Made by a program: the position numbers and the translations under genes. The notes beneath the pieces were generated by a model, which saw nothing but the letters and a program-made list of their open reading frames with translations, did no database searches and was not told the DNA's origin. A DNA stretch of 64,000 nucleotides. Source: Cohnella xylanilytica. Lineage in GTDB: Bacteria > Bacillota > Bacilli > Paenibacillales > Paenibacillaceae. Each line of letters opens with the position of its first letter. The stretch's first letter is position 1. Shown here one piece after another: positions 26,081 to 34,464 of the stretch. Where the stretch lies: assembly GCF_014212175.1 (NCBI RefSeq), contig NZ_JACJVR010000064.1, forward strand, positions 62,001 to 126,000, written 5' to 3'.

Positions 26081-26686
26081 GTGAACGTCACCGACCCGCT
26101 TCTGGAGCTCGTGTTCCATTATCGCTATTGGGGTTTGTTCGGGGCGATGTCGCTCGGCATCGTCGGCCTTCCGGTGCCGGACGAGGTGCTGCTGACCGCG
26201 GCGGGCTACCTCGTGTCCCAGGGCGGCATGCGGCTCGGATGGACGATGCTGGCGGCCATCGGCGGCAGCGTCGTCGGGATGTCGGCCAGCTATTGGATCG
26301 GCCGGACGCTCGGTCTCTCCTTGCTTCAGAAGTACGGACGCCGTCTCGGCTTCACGGCCGCCCGGATGGACCGTCACGAGAGGCTGTTCGCCAAGTGGGG
26401 CCAGGCGATCATCCTCGTCGGGTATTTCGTGCCGGGCCTCCGGCACGCCACGGCGCTGCTCGCCGGCGTCGGCAAGCGTTCCTACCGTTCGTTCGTGCTG
26501 TACGCGGCTCTCGGGGCGCTCTTGTGGACGAGCTCGTTCCAATTGATCGGCACTCTCCTGGGAGAGCATTGGCGGGAGGTGACGGGGGTCGTGAACCGCG
26601 ACTTCGCTTACCTCCTCGCCGGAGCGGCGATTCTGGCGCTGGGAGCGATCCTGTGGCGCCGGTTGGGGACCAAGGCCAGGAGCTGA
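26081..26686 (+). CDS. DedA family membrane protein
   Basis: 201 residues with four to five hydrophobic segments and the DedA/VTT features: P-V-P-D-E-V-L-L near the start, G-Y-F-V-P-G-L-R-H central motif (the F.PGxR signature), and a re-entrant G-x-x-x-G-x-S-Y-W-I-G-R. DedA proteins include flippases for undecaprenyl phosphate and phosphatidylethanolamine; the specific lipid here is not known. The GTG start is set by AAGGAGAG about 8 bp upstream. Confidence 0.88.
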   Translation: MNVTDPLLELVFHYRYWGLFGAMSLGIVGLPVPDEVLLTAAGYLVSQGGMRLGWTMLAAIGGSVVGMSASYWIGRTLGLSLLQKYGRRLGFTAARMDRHERLFAKWGQAIILVGYFVPGLRHATALLAGVGKRSYRSFVLYAALGALLWTSSFQLIGTLLGEHWREVTGVVNRDFAYLLAGAAILALGAILWRRLGTKARS

Positions 26687-26709
26687 CCGCGGCATCTCTG
26701 TTAATCAAG

Positions 26710-26737
26710 GTCCGGATCCTTCCGATCCGGGCTTTTT
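26710..26737 (+). terminator. Terminator after the DedA gene
   Basis: CCGGATC / GATCCGG stem with a 5-nt loop, then GCTTTTT. Confidence 0.85.
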
Positions 26738-26893
26738 GTCGTTCCGAACCGGCTTCTCTAAGGTCGCCGAAGGATTTTGCTTGTCCGGTCCGTTTTTCCC
26801 GGTTCCTGTCCTTGTGCTAGAAGCGGATTTCGTCTAATATGAAAGGGATAGGATTAGGATGGATTGGCAAGTAAGGGCACAGGGGGAGTTGGA

Positions 26894-27184
26894 ATGGCTT
26901 CATCGGATGTCATGGTGCACCTGAATCAGAAGGCGCTTCGCCTGCTGCAGGAAGATGCGGACAAGATCGAGAAACTGATCGCCATTCAAATGGAGAATCT
27001 GGCGACCCGCAAATGCCCGCTTTATGAGGAAGTGCTGGACACTCAGATGTACGGCTTCTCCCGGGCGGTCGACTTTGCGGTGCGCGCGGGACTCGTAGAC
27101 GAAGGCGCGGGCAAGCTTCTCGTCATGCAGTTGGAACGCAATCTTGCGTTGCTATACGAAGCGATGGCTCAGAGGGAAGAGTAG
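26894..27184 (+). CDS. ylaN: YlaN family protein (DUF1507)
   Basis: 96 residues, matching YlaN along its length, including R-K-C-P-L-Y-E-E-V-L-D-T-Q-M-Y-G and V-D-F-A-V-R-A-G-L-V-D-E. YlaN is a small helical cytoplasmic protein linked in Bacillus and Staphylococcus to iron homeostasis through an interaction with Fur. GGGGGAG is upstream of ATG 26894; the earlier in-frame ATG lacks a ribosome site. B. subtilis has ylaN directly before ftsW; here ftsW is 2 kb away on the other strand, separated by cax and asp23. Confidence 0.92.
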   Translation: MASSDVMVHLNQKALRLLQEDADKIEKLIAIQMENLATRKCPLYEEVLDTQMYGFSRAVDFAVRAGLVDEGAGKLLVMQLERNLALLYEAMAQREE

Positions 27185-27210
27185 TCCCTCCCGATACATG
27201 CACGATCGGA

Positions 27211-27244
27211 CCCCGGCGCCGCTCCGCGCCGGGGCCGCTTTGTT
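27211..27244 (+). terminator. Terminator after ylaN
   Basis: CCCCGGCGC/GCGCCGGGG perfect stem, then CCGCTTTGTT. Confidence 0.75.
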
Positions 27245-27302
27245 CGGCCGGAGTTCCGGAGAGCCTCGGCCGGGACGGCCTGCGCGGACAGCGAGAAGAA
27301 TA

Positions 27303-27350
27303 GAGAAGAAGCCTTGGATCGGCCGGACGGCCTTTCCAAGGCTTCTTCTC
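27303..27350. terminator. Terminator of the Ca2+/H+ antiporter gene
   Basis: Perfect 15-bp inverted repeat GAGAAGAAGCCTTGG / CCAAGGCTTCTTCTC, with an inner GGCC/GGCC. On the minus strand it ends in CTTCTTCTC-TATTCTT. Confidence 0.82.
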
Positions 27351-27372
27351 ATAGGCTCGCTTCTTCCCGCGC

Positions 27373-28431
27373 TTAGACGAAGTAGAACGCGACTCCCAGC
27401 ACGACGTAGACGAGAAGGAGCAGCTTGCCTTCGTACCACGTCGTCGCCCCGTCCCTCGAGATGGAGGTGGCGATCAGCACGGCGACGGCGATGGCCGCAA
27501 GCTCGATCGTCGAGAACAGAATGTCCATATGCTGGTTGAAGAACAGGCTGACGAAGACGAGGACGGGAGCGACGAACAGAGCGATCTGCAGGCTGCTTCC
27601 GACCGCGATCTCGACGGCGGCGCCGATCTTGTTCTTCATGGCGAGCATGATGGCCGCGCTGTGCTCGGCGGCGTTGCCGACGATGGCGACGATGAACGCG
27701 CCGACGAACAGCTCGGACAAGCCGAACTTGTGGGTGAACACTTCCAGGGTGCCGACGAGCCACTCGCTGACGAAGGCGACCATCACTGTCGCGATGACGA
27801 GATAGAGGATCGACTTGCCCTTCGACCAGCTCGCTTCCTCGCCGTGGTCGGGCTTCGTCTCTTCGTTGTCTTCCAGCAGGCTCTTGTGCGTGATCATCGA
27901 ATAGACGAGCCATCCCGCGTACGCGATGATCAGGACGGCGGCGACCGTCACGCTGATCGACATCGTGTCATGGGTCGACAGATGCTCCGTCTTCACGAAC
28001 ACCGCCGGGATGAACAGCGCGATGACGCCGAGCAGCATCAGCGAGGCGTTCTGGCCGGCCAGGTGGATGTTGAACTTCTGCTCCTTGAACTTCAGGCCGC
28101 CCGCGAACGCGCTCGCTCCGAGCACGAGCAGCAGGTTGCCGATGATCGAGCCGGTGAGGCTCGCCTTGACCATGTCGAACAGGCCTTCCTTGACGAGGAA
28201 AATCGCGATGATCAGCTCCGCCGCGTTGCCGAACGTGGCGTTCAGGAAGCCTCCGAGCCTCTGTCCCGCGTAGTGGGCGACGGACTCGGTCGCCTTGCCG
28301 AGGAAGCCGGCGACGAACACGACGGCTACGGCCGAGAGGATGAATTGCACGGTGGCGTTCCAGTGCGCGTAGTGCGCGACGGCGCTAAGAGCGAAGAACG
28401 CGATCAGAAGGGGGAAAAACAGCTTTTTCAA
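27373..28431 (-). CDS. Ca2+/H+ antiporter (CAX family)
   Basis: 352 residues with about eleven hydrophobic segments. The two CAX repeats are clear: G-N-A-A-E-L-I-I-A-I (first half) and G-N-A-A-E-H-S-A-A-I (second half), each with the transport glutamate, and an acidic loop between the halves (L-L-E-D-N-E-E-T). It exports calcium, or another divalent cation, in exchange for protons across the plasma membrane. TTG 28431 is chosen because AGAGGTG precedes it by 7 bp. A TTTACT/TATAGT promoter (28488-28515, minus strand) stands upstream. With yloB this window carries two candidate Ca2+ exporters. Confidence 0.88.
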   Translation of the reverse strand: MKKLFFPLLIAFFALSAVAHYAHWNATVQFILSAVAVVFVAGFLGKATESVAHYAGQRLGGFLNATFGNAAELIIAIFLVKEGLFDMVKASLTGSIIGNLLLVLGASAFAGGLKFKEQKFNIHLAGQNASLMLLGVIALFIPAVFVKTEHLSTHDTMSISVTVAAVLIIAYAGWLVYSMITHKSLLEDNEETKPDHGEEASWSKGKSILYLVIATVMVAFVSEWLVGTLEVFTHKFGLSELFVGAFIVAIVGNAAEHSAAIMLAMKNKIGAAVEIAVGSSLQIALFVAPVLVFVSLFFNQHMDILFSTIELAAIAVAVLIATSISRDGATTWYEGKLLLLVYVVLGVAFYFV

Positions 28432-28548
28432 CGATACGACACCTCTTGTACGATGGATGAGCTTGGAACCTGCGTCAACTGTTCTAACTATATCGGAAAG
28501 ATCGCATGAAGTAAATGCGCCGCCAGGCCCTGGCGCCGGCGCGCGATG

Positions 28549-28578
28549 TTGCCTTCTGGCGTGTACTTCCAGTACAAT
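28549..28578 (+). promoter_or_regulatory. Promoter of the Asp23 gene
   Basis: TTGCCT (28549-28554), 18-bp spacer, TACAAT (28573-28578), 36 bp upstream of the ATG. Confidence 0.7.
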
Positions 28579-28613
28579 AGGAATGATCATGTTTCCGGGA
28601 GTGTGAGCCGCCG

Positions 28614-28994
28614 ATGACCGAAGAGCTGCAGCAAGGGTTAATCCGTATTTCCGATGATGTCGTCGCCACAATAGCCGGCTTGGCGGCGTTGGAGACGCCG
28701 GGAGTCGCCGCGATGTCGGGCGGAATCTCCGAAGGCCTCGCCAAGAGGCTGAGCGGCCGCAACGCCCAGAGAGGCGTGTCCGTCGAAGTCGGGCAAGTGG
28801 AGGCGGCGATCGATCTGAGGATCGTCGTCCAGTACGGCATTCCGATCCAGGAGGTCGGCCTGCGCCTTCAGGAGAACGTTCGCGAGGCGGTAGAGAATAT
28901 GACCGGCCTTCGCGTGGTCGAGGTCAACGTCAAGGTTGAAGGCGTCGCCTTCAAGGACGAGGCGGAGATCGAGGAAGCTCATCGGGTCAAATAG
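28614..28994 (+). CDS. Asp23/Gls24 family envelope stress protein
   Basis: 126 residues with the Asp23 (DUF322) pattern: I-R-I-S-D-D-V-V-A-T-I-A, a G-V-A-A-M-S-G-G segment, V-E-V-G-Q-V-E-A-A-I-D-L-R-I-V-V-Q-Y-G and V-N-V-K-V-E-G-V. Family members sit at the membrane via a partner and respond to alkaline or cell-wall stress. The start is ATG 28614, after GGGAGTG. Transcribed alone. Confidence 0.9.
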   Translation: MTEELQQGLIRISDDVVATIAGLAALETPGVAAMSGGISEGLAKRLSGRNAQRGVSVEVGQVEAAIDLRIVVQYGIPIQEVGLRLQENVREAVENMTGLRVVEVNVKVEGVAFKDEAEIEEAHRVK

Positions 28995-29008
28995 AGCGAG
29001 AAGAACAG

Positions 29009-29055
29009 AACGGGAGAGCCCCCTTCGGCACAACGCCGAAGGGGGCTCTCCCGTT
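29009..29055. terminator. Very strong bidirectional terminator between asp23 and ftsW
   Basis: AACGGGAGAGCCCCCTTCGG plus C (29009-29029) pairs perfectly over 21 bp with 29035-29055 around an ACAAC loop. Convergent genes flank it. Confidence 0.93.
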
Positions 29056-29076
29056 ATTCGGGCTTCCGCCGAAGCC

Positions 29077-30273
29077 CTATCTTCTGCGCGCGGTCTCCCG
29101 GCGTTCGCGCGCCGGGGAGCTGTCGCGTCCGTCGCGATTGTACTCGCGAGAGATGCTCAGCAGCACGCCCATGCCCATCATGAGCGAGAGCAAGGACGAG
29201 CCCCCGTAGCTGATGAACGGAAGCGTCACCCCCGTCATCGGAATCGCCCCGCTGACGCCTCCGACGTTGATCAGCGCCTGGAGTGCGATCAGGGACACCA
29301 TGCCGACGCCGACGAGCGTTCCGAAGACGTCGGGGCATCGCAAGGAGACGATCAGCGCCCTCCACAGGAAGAGCAGGAGGAAGAGGAGGAACAGCGTCGT
29401 GCCGATGAAGCCGAGCTCCTCCGCCATAATGGCGAAGATGAAGTCGTTGTAGGCATAAGGCAAGTAAAACAGCTTCTGCACGCTGTTGCCGAGGCCGACG
29501 CCCGCGAAGCCGCCGTGGCCGAACGCTTCGAGCGAGCGAAGCAGCTGGTACCCGGCGCCGTCCTTGTCCGCCATCGGATCGAGGAAGGCGGTGAAGCGGG
29601 CCATCCGGTAGCCGCCGTCGAAGCCCGGCTTGGCGAGCATGTAGATGCTGAAGCACAGCGCCCCGATTCCCCCGATAACCCCGGCGGACATGAGCACGTG
29701 CTTCAGGTTGGCTCCGCCGGCGACGACCATGGCGGTGGCGACCAGAAGCAGAATCACGCAAGACCCGAGGTCGGGCTGCAGCATGATGAGGCCGGCGATG
29801 AGTCCGATGACGATCATGACCGGCAGCAGGCCGCGCTTGAATTCGCGGAACTTGTCGTCCTTCTTCGTGATGATCGCGGCCAAGTACAGAATCACCGCGA
29901 TCTTCGCGAATTCGGTCGGCTGAATGCCGAGGCTGCCGACTCCGATCCAGCTGCGCGCCCCGTTGCGTTCCGCGGCGATGAACGGAAGGATCATAAGCGT
30001 GATCAGCATAATGAAGAGGAACGGAGCGAACCATTTCTTGTACTTCATATAAGAAACGTTCATGAGAATAAGCATCATGAACGTTCCGAGTCCCGCGAAC
30101 ATCAATTGTCTCTTCGTGAAGTAGAGCGCGTCGTTCCCGTACTTCGGGGAGACGACGGTCATGCTGGAGCTGGCGCTGAAGACCATGATCAAGCCGAAGC
30201 CGACCAGCAGAAGCGTCAGAATGAGCAGCAGAAAGTCCGGCGTTCCGCGCCCGCCGCTCGCAGGGGTCTTCAT
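29077..30273 (-). CDS. ftsW: FtsW/RodA/SpoVE family septal peptidoglycan polymerase
   Basis: 398 residues with about ten membrane segments. SEDS signatures: G-L-I-M-V-F-S-A-S near the start, R-S-W-I-G-V-G-S-L-G-I-Q-P-T-E-F-A-K, L-Q-P-D-L-G-S, and the C-terminal T-G-V-T-L-P-F-I-S-Y-G-G-S-S-L. It polymerises lipid II glycan strands at the division site with a class B PBP. Starts at ATG with GGGGGA upstream, 20 bp after the YugN-like gene. FtsW rather than RodA/SpoVE is favoured by linkage to ylaN, as in B. subtilis. Confidence 0.9.
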   Translation of the reverse strand: MKTPASGGRGTPDFLLLILTLLLVGFGLIMVFSASSSMTVVSPKYGNDALYFTKRQLMFAGLGTFMMLILMNVSYMKYKKWFAPFLFIMLITLMILPFIAAERNGARSWIGVGSLGIQPTEFAKIAVILYLAAIITKKDDKFREFKRGLLPVMIVIGLIAGLIMLQPDLGSCVILLLVATAMVVAGGANLKHVLMSAGVIGGIGALCFSIYMLAKPGFDGGYRMARFTAFLDPMADKDGAGYQLLRSLEAFGHGGFAGVGLGNSVQKLFYLPYAYNDFIFAIMAEELGFIGTTLFLLFLLLFLWRALIVSLRCPDVFGTLVGVGMVSLIALQALINVGGVSGAIPMTGVTLPFISYGGSSLLSLMMGMGVLLSISREYNRDGRDSSPARERRETARRR

Positions 30274-30293
30274 TGGTTGTCCCCCGGTTCCCG

Positions 30294-30638
30294 TCAGCCG
30301 AGCAGCGTCTTCAGTTCTTGGGCCCGCTGGGTGGCGGCGTTAAGAATCGGCTGCGGAATCGGCGATTCGTAATCGAGGCCGTGCGGGAACGTGGCGCGGC
30401 CGATGTAGACGGATTCAATCTGCAGGATGGCGTCGGGATTCTCCAGCTTGCCCTCCACGGCCCGCGTGCTGATCCGCAGGTAGTAGTCGTTGTTGCTCGC
30501 GCGGTCTTCCAGCTTCAGGTCGTACGTCGCGCGGGTATATTCCCATTGCCAACGAACGAAGCCCAGCTTCTCGCTGGATTCGTCCAGATGCGCAAGATCG
30601 CTCTTCAAACCGTTCAGACCCGTATTCTCGAGAATCAT
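30294..30638 (-). CDS. YugN-like family protein
   Basis: 114 residues beginning M-I-L-E-N-T-G-L-N-G-L, matching the YugN-like family over its length (W-Q-W-E-Y-T-R-A-T-Y-D-L-K-L-E-D; A-T-F-P-H-G-L-D-Y-E). Function unknown. AAAGGAGG is 8 bp upstream of ATG 30638; the longer frame to 30680 has no ribosome site. It precedes ftsW by 20 bp and is probably in the same transcript. Confidence 0.85.
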   Translation of the reverse strand: MILENTGLNGLKSDLAHLDESSEKLGFVRWQWEYTRATYDLKLEDRASNNDYYLRISTRAVEGKLENPDAILQIESVYIGRATFPHGLDYESPIPQPILNAATQRAQELKTLLG

Positions 30639-30806
30639 CAAAGTTCCTCCTTTGGAAAATGCAAACAAGCCTCTGTTCACCCTCCATCATAGACGGTTTA
30701 CCGTGCTTCTGCAAGCCTGCCTTGCTTGGAATCTGCGAACGTTCGTCGACATTTTCGCACGCGATTATCGCGGGATTGCCGCGGGATTACGAAGGGACTC
30801 GCTTTC

Positions 30807-30815
30807 TGCTACAAT
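30807..30815 (+). promoter_or_regulatory. Extended -10 promoter of the M20 hydrolase gene
   Basis: TGC-TACAAT, 40 bp before the GTG start; -35 weak (TTACGA at about 30787). Confidence 0.55.
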
Positions 30816-30854
30816 AGGAGGCATCAAGAGCGATAGCGGGAGAGGAGCGGAGAC

Positions 30855-32039
30855 GTGCCGATGAGAGAAGAGACACTGCACTCGCTGTTCGGCGACATGG
30901 TCGAATGGCGGCGTTATCTGCACCGCCATCCGGAGCTGTCGTTCCGGGAGCACCGGACATCGGCCTGGATCGCGGAGAAGCTGGAGGCGTGGGGGCTCGA
31001 GGTCCGCAGAGGCGTAGCCGGCACCGGCCTCGTCGCCCGGCTGACGGGCGGCCGGCCGGGGAGGACGATCGCCCTTAGGGCCGACATCGACGCGCTGCCG
31101 ATTCAGGACGAGAAGACGTCCGAGTACGCTTCGTCCGTGCCCGGCGTCATGCATGCTTGCGGCCATGACGGCCATACGGCCGAGCTGCTGGCCGTGGCGA
31201 GATATTACAGCCTTCATCGCGAGGAGACGGCGGGGACGCGGGTGTTCCTGTTCCAGCCGGCCGAGGAGACGCTGCCCGGAGGCGCCGTCGGCATGATCGC
31301 GGACGGGGCGCTGGACGGCGTGGACGCGGTGTACGGCGTCCATCTCTGGACGCCCTTCCCGAGCGGAGCGGCGGCGACCCGGCCCGGCCCGTTCATGGCT
31401 TCGCCGGACGAATTCGAGGTGGAGATCGTCGGAAGAGGCGGGCACGGGGGGCTGCCCCACCAGAGCGTCGACGCGCTCGTCGCGGGCGCCCATCTGGTCG
31501 TCGCCTTGCAGACGATCGTGTCGCGGAACGTCGACCCGCTCGAATCCGCGGTCGTGTCGGTCGGCATGCTGAACGCCGGCTCGGCGCGGAACGTCATCGC
31601 CGAGAGGTGTACGCTGGCCGGCACGGTGCGCACGTTCACGCCCGAAGCCCGGGCGCATATCCGGCAGCGGATCGAAGAGGTCGCCCGCCACGTAGGCGCG
31701 ATGCACGGAGCCGAAGCGAAGGTCGCGTATTACGAGGGCTACCCTCCGGTCGTGAACGACGCGGCCGAAGCGGAGCGCTTCTTCCGGGTGGCGTCGTCCA
31801 TCCTGGAGCCCGGCGACGTCCGGCGCTGCGACGGGATTATGGCCGGAGAGGATTTCTCCTATTATTTGCGCGAGCGGCCGGGCTGCTTCTTCTTCGTCGG
31901 AGCCGGGGCGGAGGACGGCTCCTCCGCGCCCCACCACCATCCCCGGTTCGACATCGACGAGAAGGCGATGCTGACCGCGGCGAAGCTGCTCGTCGGAGTG
32001 GCGGACGATTCCGCCGAGGACGCCGGCCCGCGAGCGTGA
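30855..32039 (+). CDS. M20 family amidohydrolase (peptidase M20D type)
   Basis: 394 residues. The M20D signatures are clear: H-R-H-P-E-L-S-F, A-L-R-A-D-I-D-A-L-P-I, H-A-C-G-H-D-G-H with the metal ligands, Q-P-A-E-E catalytic Glu, G-R-G-G-H-G, and the late M-A-G-E-D-F-S-Y-Y. Such enzymes release amino acids from N-acyl or N-acetyl conjugates (hippurate, N-acetyl-diaminopimelate, indole conjugates); the substrate cannot be read from the sequence. GTG 30855 is chosen with GGAGCGGAG upstream; ATG two codons later is an alternative. Confidence 0.9.
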   Translation: MPMREETLHSLFGDMVEWRRYLHRHPELSFREHRTSAWIAEKLEAWGLEVRRGVAGTGLVARLTGGRPGRTIALRADIDALPIQDEKTSEYASSVPGVMHACGHDGHTAELLAVARYYSLHREETAGTRVFLFQPAEETLPGGAVGMIADGALDGVDAVYGVHLWTPFPSGAAATRPGPFMASPDEFEVEIVGRGGHGGLPHQSVDALVAGAHLVVALQTIVSRNVDPLESAVVSVGMLNAGSARNVIAERCTLAGTVRTFTPEARAHIRQRIEEVARHVGAMHGAEAKVAYYEGYPPVVNDAAEAERFFRVASSILEPGDVRRCDGIMAGEDFSYYLRERPGCFFFVGAGAEDGSSAPHHHPRFDIDEKAMLTAAKLLVGVADDSAEDAGPRA

Positions 32040-32116
32040 GGGCATGAGGGCCGCGCATGATCTCCTTGCTTTTCGGCCACGCTAAGGCGTGCGTGAACAA
32101 GGAGGAGATGAACAGC

Positions 32117-32557
32117 ATGCGCAAAGTGTCCGACATCATGACCACCGACTGCGTGACGGTGAAGCCGCAAGACAACATTTACGAATGCGCCGTTCTGATG
32201 AAGAAGCACGACATCGGCTTCCTCCCCGTCGTGGAAGGCAGCAAGCTGATCGGCGTCATTACCGACCGCGACCTGGTCATCCGCGGCTACGCGGAGAAGC
32301 ATCCGGGTTCGGAATCGGTCATGACCGTGCTCACTGAAGAGGTAGAGACGATCTCGCCCGACCTGTCCGTGGACGAAGCCGGCCAGCTGATGGCGGCCCG
32401 CCAGATCCGCCGGCTGCCGGTCGTCCGCGGCGGCGAGCTGCTGGGGGTCGTCTCCATCGGCGACCTCGCGATGAGAGAGATCTTCGTCAGCGAAGCCGGG
32501 GAAGCGCTCAGCGCCATCTCCGAGCAGGAGCACCGCGAACCGTCTTATACGCACTGA
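32117..32557 (+). CDS. Tandem CBS-domain protein
   Basis: 146 residues made of two CBS motifs (about 7-60 and 72-125), with D-I-M-T-T-D-C-V-T-V at the start and G-V-I-T-D-R-D-L-V-I-R and G-V-V-S-I-G-D-L-A closing each domain. CBS pairs bind adenine nucleotides. It resembles YhcV-type proteins; it is shorter than AcuB and has no C-terminal ACT domain, so I do not call it acuB. AAGGAGG at 32099-32105 fits ATG 32117 better than ATG 32108. A terminator follows. Confidence 0.87.
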   Translation: MRKVSDIMTTDCVTVKPQDNIYECAVLMKKHDIGFLPVVEGSKLIGVITDRDLVIRGYAEKHPGSESVMTVLTEEVETISPDLSVDEAGQLMAARQIRRLPVVRGGELLGVVSIGDLAMREIFVSEAGEALSAISEQEHREPSYTH

Positions 32558-32574
32558 ATCCGAATCGAACCGGA

Positions 32575-32609
32575 GCCCGGTTCCGCCAGCGGCGGAGCCG
32601 GGCTTCTTC
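32575..32609 (+). terminator. Terminator after the CBS gene
   Basis: GCCCGGTTCCGCC / GGCGGAGCCGGGC stem with an AGC loop (one G-T pair), then TTCTTC. Confidence 0.75.
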
Positions 32610-32757
32610 GCCGTTCGGGCGGCGGGCGGCTGAACGGGCGGCGAATTGGACATCATGGGACCAGATAGCGATATTCTTCAAGCGCCGCTCCCGATCGGCC
32701 GGGCCCGAGCCGGCCCGGAAGGCCGCGGCGGCGCGCCGGAAGGAGAAGGAAGATCCC

Positions 32758-34464
32758 ATGAGCATCGTTCATTCGCAGCCGCTGCTGATCCAATCCGACG
32801 GCACGATGCTGCTCAGCGAGCGTCATCCGCGGTACGAGGAGGCCCGGGACGTCCTGCGGGAAGTCGCGGAGCTGCGGAAGCGGCCGGGAGAATGGCATAC
32901 CTACCGCGTCACCCCGGTCACGCTCTGGAACGCGGCCGCGGCCGGCTGGACGGCCGACGGCGTCCTGCGGAAGCTGAGGTCGCTGGCGCGCTACGGCGTG
33001 CCGGCCGCCCTGGAAGGCGAGATCCGGCGTTCGATGGACCGGTACGGCAAGCTTCGGCTCGTTCAGGAGGAAGGGCTCGTCCTCCGCTCGGACGACCCGG
33101 GGCTGCTGCGCGAGATCGCGGCGGTTCAAGCCCTGCGGCCATGCTGGCTCGAACCGCCGCTCGCCGCGAGCGTGCGCGTGAGGCCGGAGGCCCGGGGCTG
33201 GGTCAAGCGCGAGCTGGCGGCGCGGGGCTATCCCGTCGTCGACGAAGCGGGCTACCGGGCGGGGGAAGCGCTCGCCGTCGAACTGCGGCGGACGACCGAG
33301 GCCGGCGAAGCCGTCGCCCTTCGCGACTACCAGGCCGAAGCGGTAGAAGCGTTCGCTCCGGAGCGCGGAGACGTCCGCGGCGAAGGAAGCGGGGTCGTCG
33401 TCCTGCCCTGCGGGGCGGGCAAGACGTGGGTCGGGATGGGGGCGCTGGCCCGGCTGCGCTGCGAGACGTTGATTTTGACGCCGAACGCCACTTCCGTCTC
33501 CCAGTGGATCCGGGAGCTGCTGCGGCATACGACGCTGAGCGAGCGGGACGTCGGCGTCTATACGGGGGACAGGAAGGAGGTGCGGCCGGTCACGGTGGCG
33601 ACCTATCAGATACTGACCCACCGCAAATCGAAGGACGGCGCTTACCCGCACTGGAAGCTGTTCGTCGACCGGAACTGGGGGCTGATCGTCTACGACGAGG
33701 TTCATCTGCTGCCCGCGCCCGTCTTCCGCATGACCGCCGACCTTCAGGCGACGAGGAGGCTCGGCCTGACGGCGACGCTCGTCCGCGAGGACGGCCGCGA
33801 GAACGACGTGTTCGCCCTCATCGGCCCGAAGAAGTACGACGCGCCTTGGCTGAACCTGGAGAAGGAGGGCTGGATCGCCAAGGCCTCGTGCCGGGAAGTC
33901 CGCGTTCCGCTCGCCGAGGAGTCGGCTTCTCTCTATCAATCCGCGCCGAAGCGCTCCCGGCAGCGGATCGCGGGCGAGAATCCGCGGAAGCTCGAAGCGG
34001 TCGAACGGCTTCTCGAGCGGCACCGGAAGCAGCAGACGCTGATCATCGGGCATTATCTGGACCAGCTCCGCTTCCTCGCCAAGCGGCTCGATCTGCCCGT
34101 CATAACCGGCACGATGCCCCAGGCGGACCGGCAGCGGCTGTACGACCGGTTCAACCGGGGAGAGCTCGGCGTCCTGGCGGTCTCGAAGGTGGCCAACTTC
34201 GCGGTGGATCTTCCGGACGCCTCGGTCGCCATCCAGATCTCGGGCAGCTACGGCTCGAGGCAGGAGGAGGCCCAGCGGCTGGGCCGCATTCTGCGGCCGA
34301 AGCGCGACGGCTCGCAAGCGTACTTCTATTCGCTTGTCAGCGAAGGGACGGACGAAGTCGAATTCGCCCGCAAGCGGCAGCGGTTCCTGCTGGAGCAAGG
34401 CTATCCGTACGAGGTCGACCGGTTCGAGCCGGAGGCTTCGCCGATCGGAGGGGCGGAAGCGTGA
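32758..34464 (+). CDS. XPB/Ssl2-type DEAH helicase
   Basis: 568 residues. An N-terminal helicase-XPB/Ssl2 domain (about 5-165) with R-D-Y-Q ahead of the motor, Walker A P-C-G-A-G-K-T (Lys222), D-E-V-H box 313-316 (Y-D-E-V-H-L-L-P-A-P-V-F-R), motif III G-L-T-A-T-L-V-R-E-D-G, and motif VI L-G-R-I-L-R-P-K. This is the bacterial/archaeal XPB (ERCC3) family, 3'-5' helicases of nucleotide excision repair and transcription in eukaryotes; the bacterial role is poorly defined. GGAAGGAGAAGG lies ahead of the ATG. The stop overlaps the start of the following gene (GTGA), so the two are translationally coupled. Confidence 0.92.
   Translation: MSIVHSQPLLIQSDGTMLLSERHPRYEEARDVLREVAELRKRPGEWHTYRVTPVTLWNAAAAGWTADGVLRKLRSLARYGVPAALEGEIRRSMDRYGKLRLVQEEGLVLRSDDPGLLREIAAVQALRPCWLEPPLAASVRVRPEARGWVKRELAARGYPVVDEAGYRAGEALAVELRRTTEAGEAVALRDYQAEAVEAFAPERGDVRGEGSGVVVLPCGAGKTWVGMGALARLRCETLILTPNATSVSQWIRELLRHTTLSERDVGVYTGDRKEVRPVTVATYQILTHRKSKDGAYPHWKLFVDRNWGLIVYDEVHLLPAPVFRMTADLQATRRLGLTATLVREDGRENDVFALIGPKKYDAPWLNLEKEGWIAKASCREVRVPLAEESASLYQSAPKRSRQRIAGENPRKLEAVERLLERHRKQQTLIIGHYLDQLRFLAKRLDLPVITGTMPQADRQRLYDRFNRGELGVLAVSKVANFAVDLPDASVAIQISGSYGSRQEEAQRLGRILRPKRDGSQAYFYSLVSEGTDEVEFARKRQRFLLEQGYPYEVDRFEPEASPIGGAEA

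Noticed and set aside
32117-32557. Is the CBS protein the missing AcuB?
   Set aside because: Too short, without an ACT domain, and 22 kb away from acuA-acuC.
32646-34460. An open frame of about 605 codons running in another frame through the whole XPB helicase gene and continuous with the helicase-associated protein.
   Set aside because: Composition is Arg/Gly/Ala nonsense typical of GC-rich shadow frames, there is no ribosome site at its start, and the GTG at 34461 overlapping the helicase stop explains the downstream gene.
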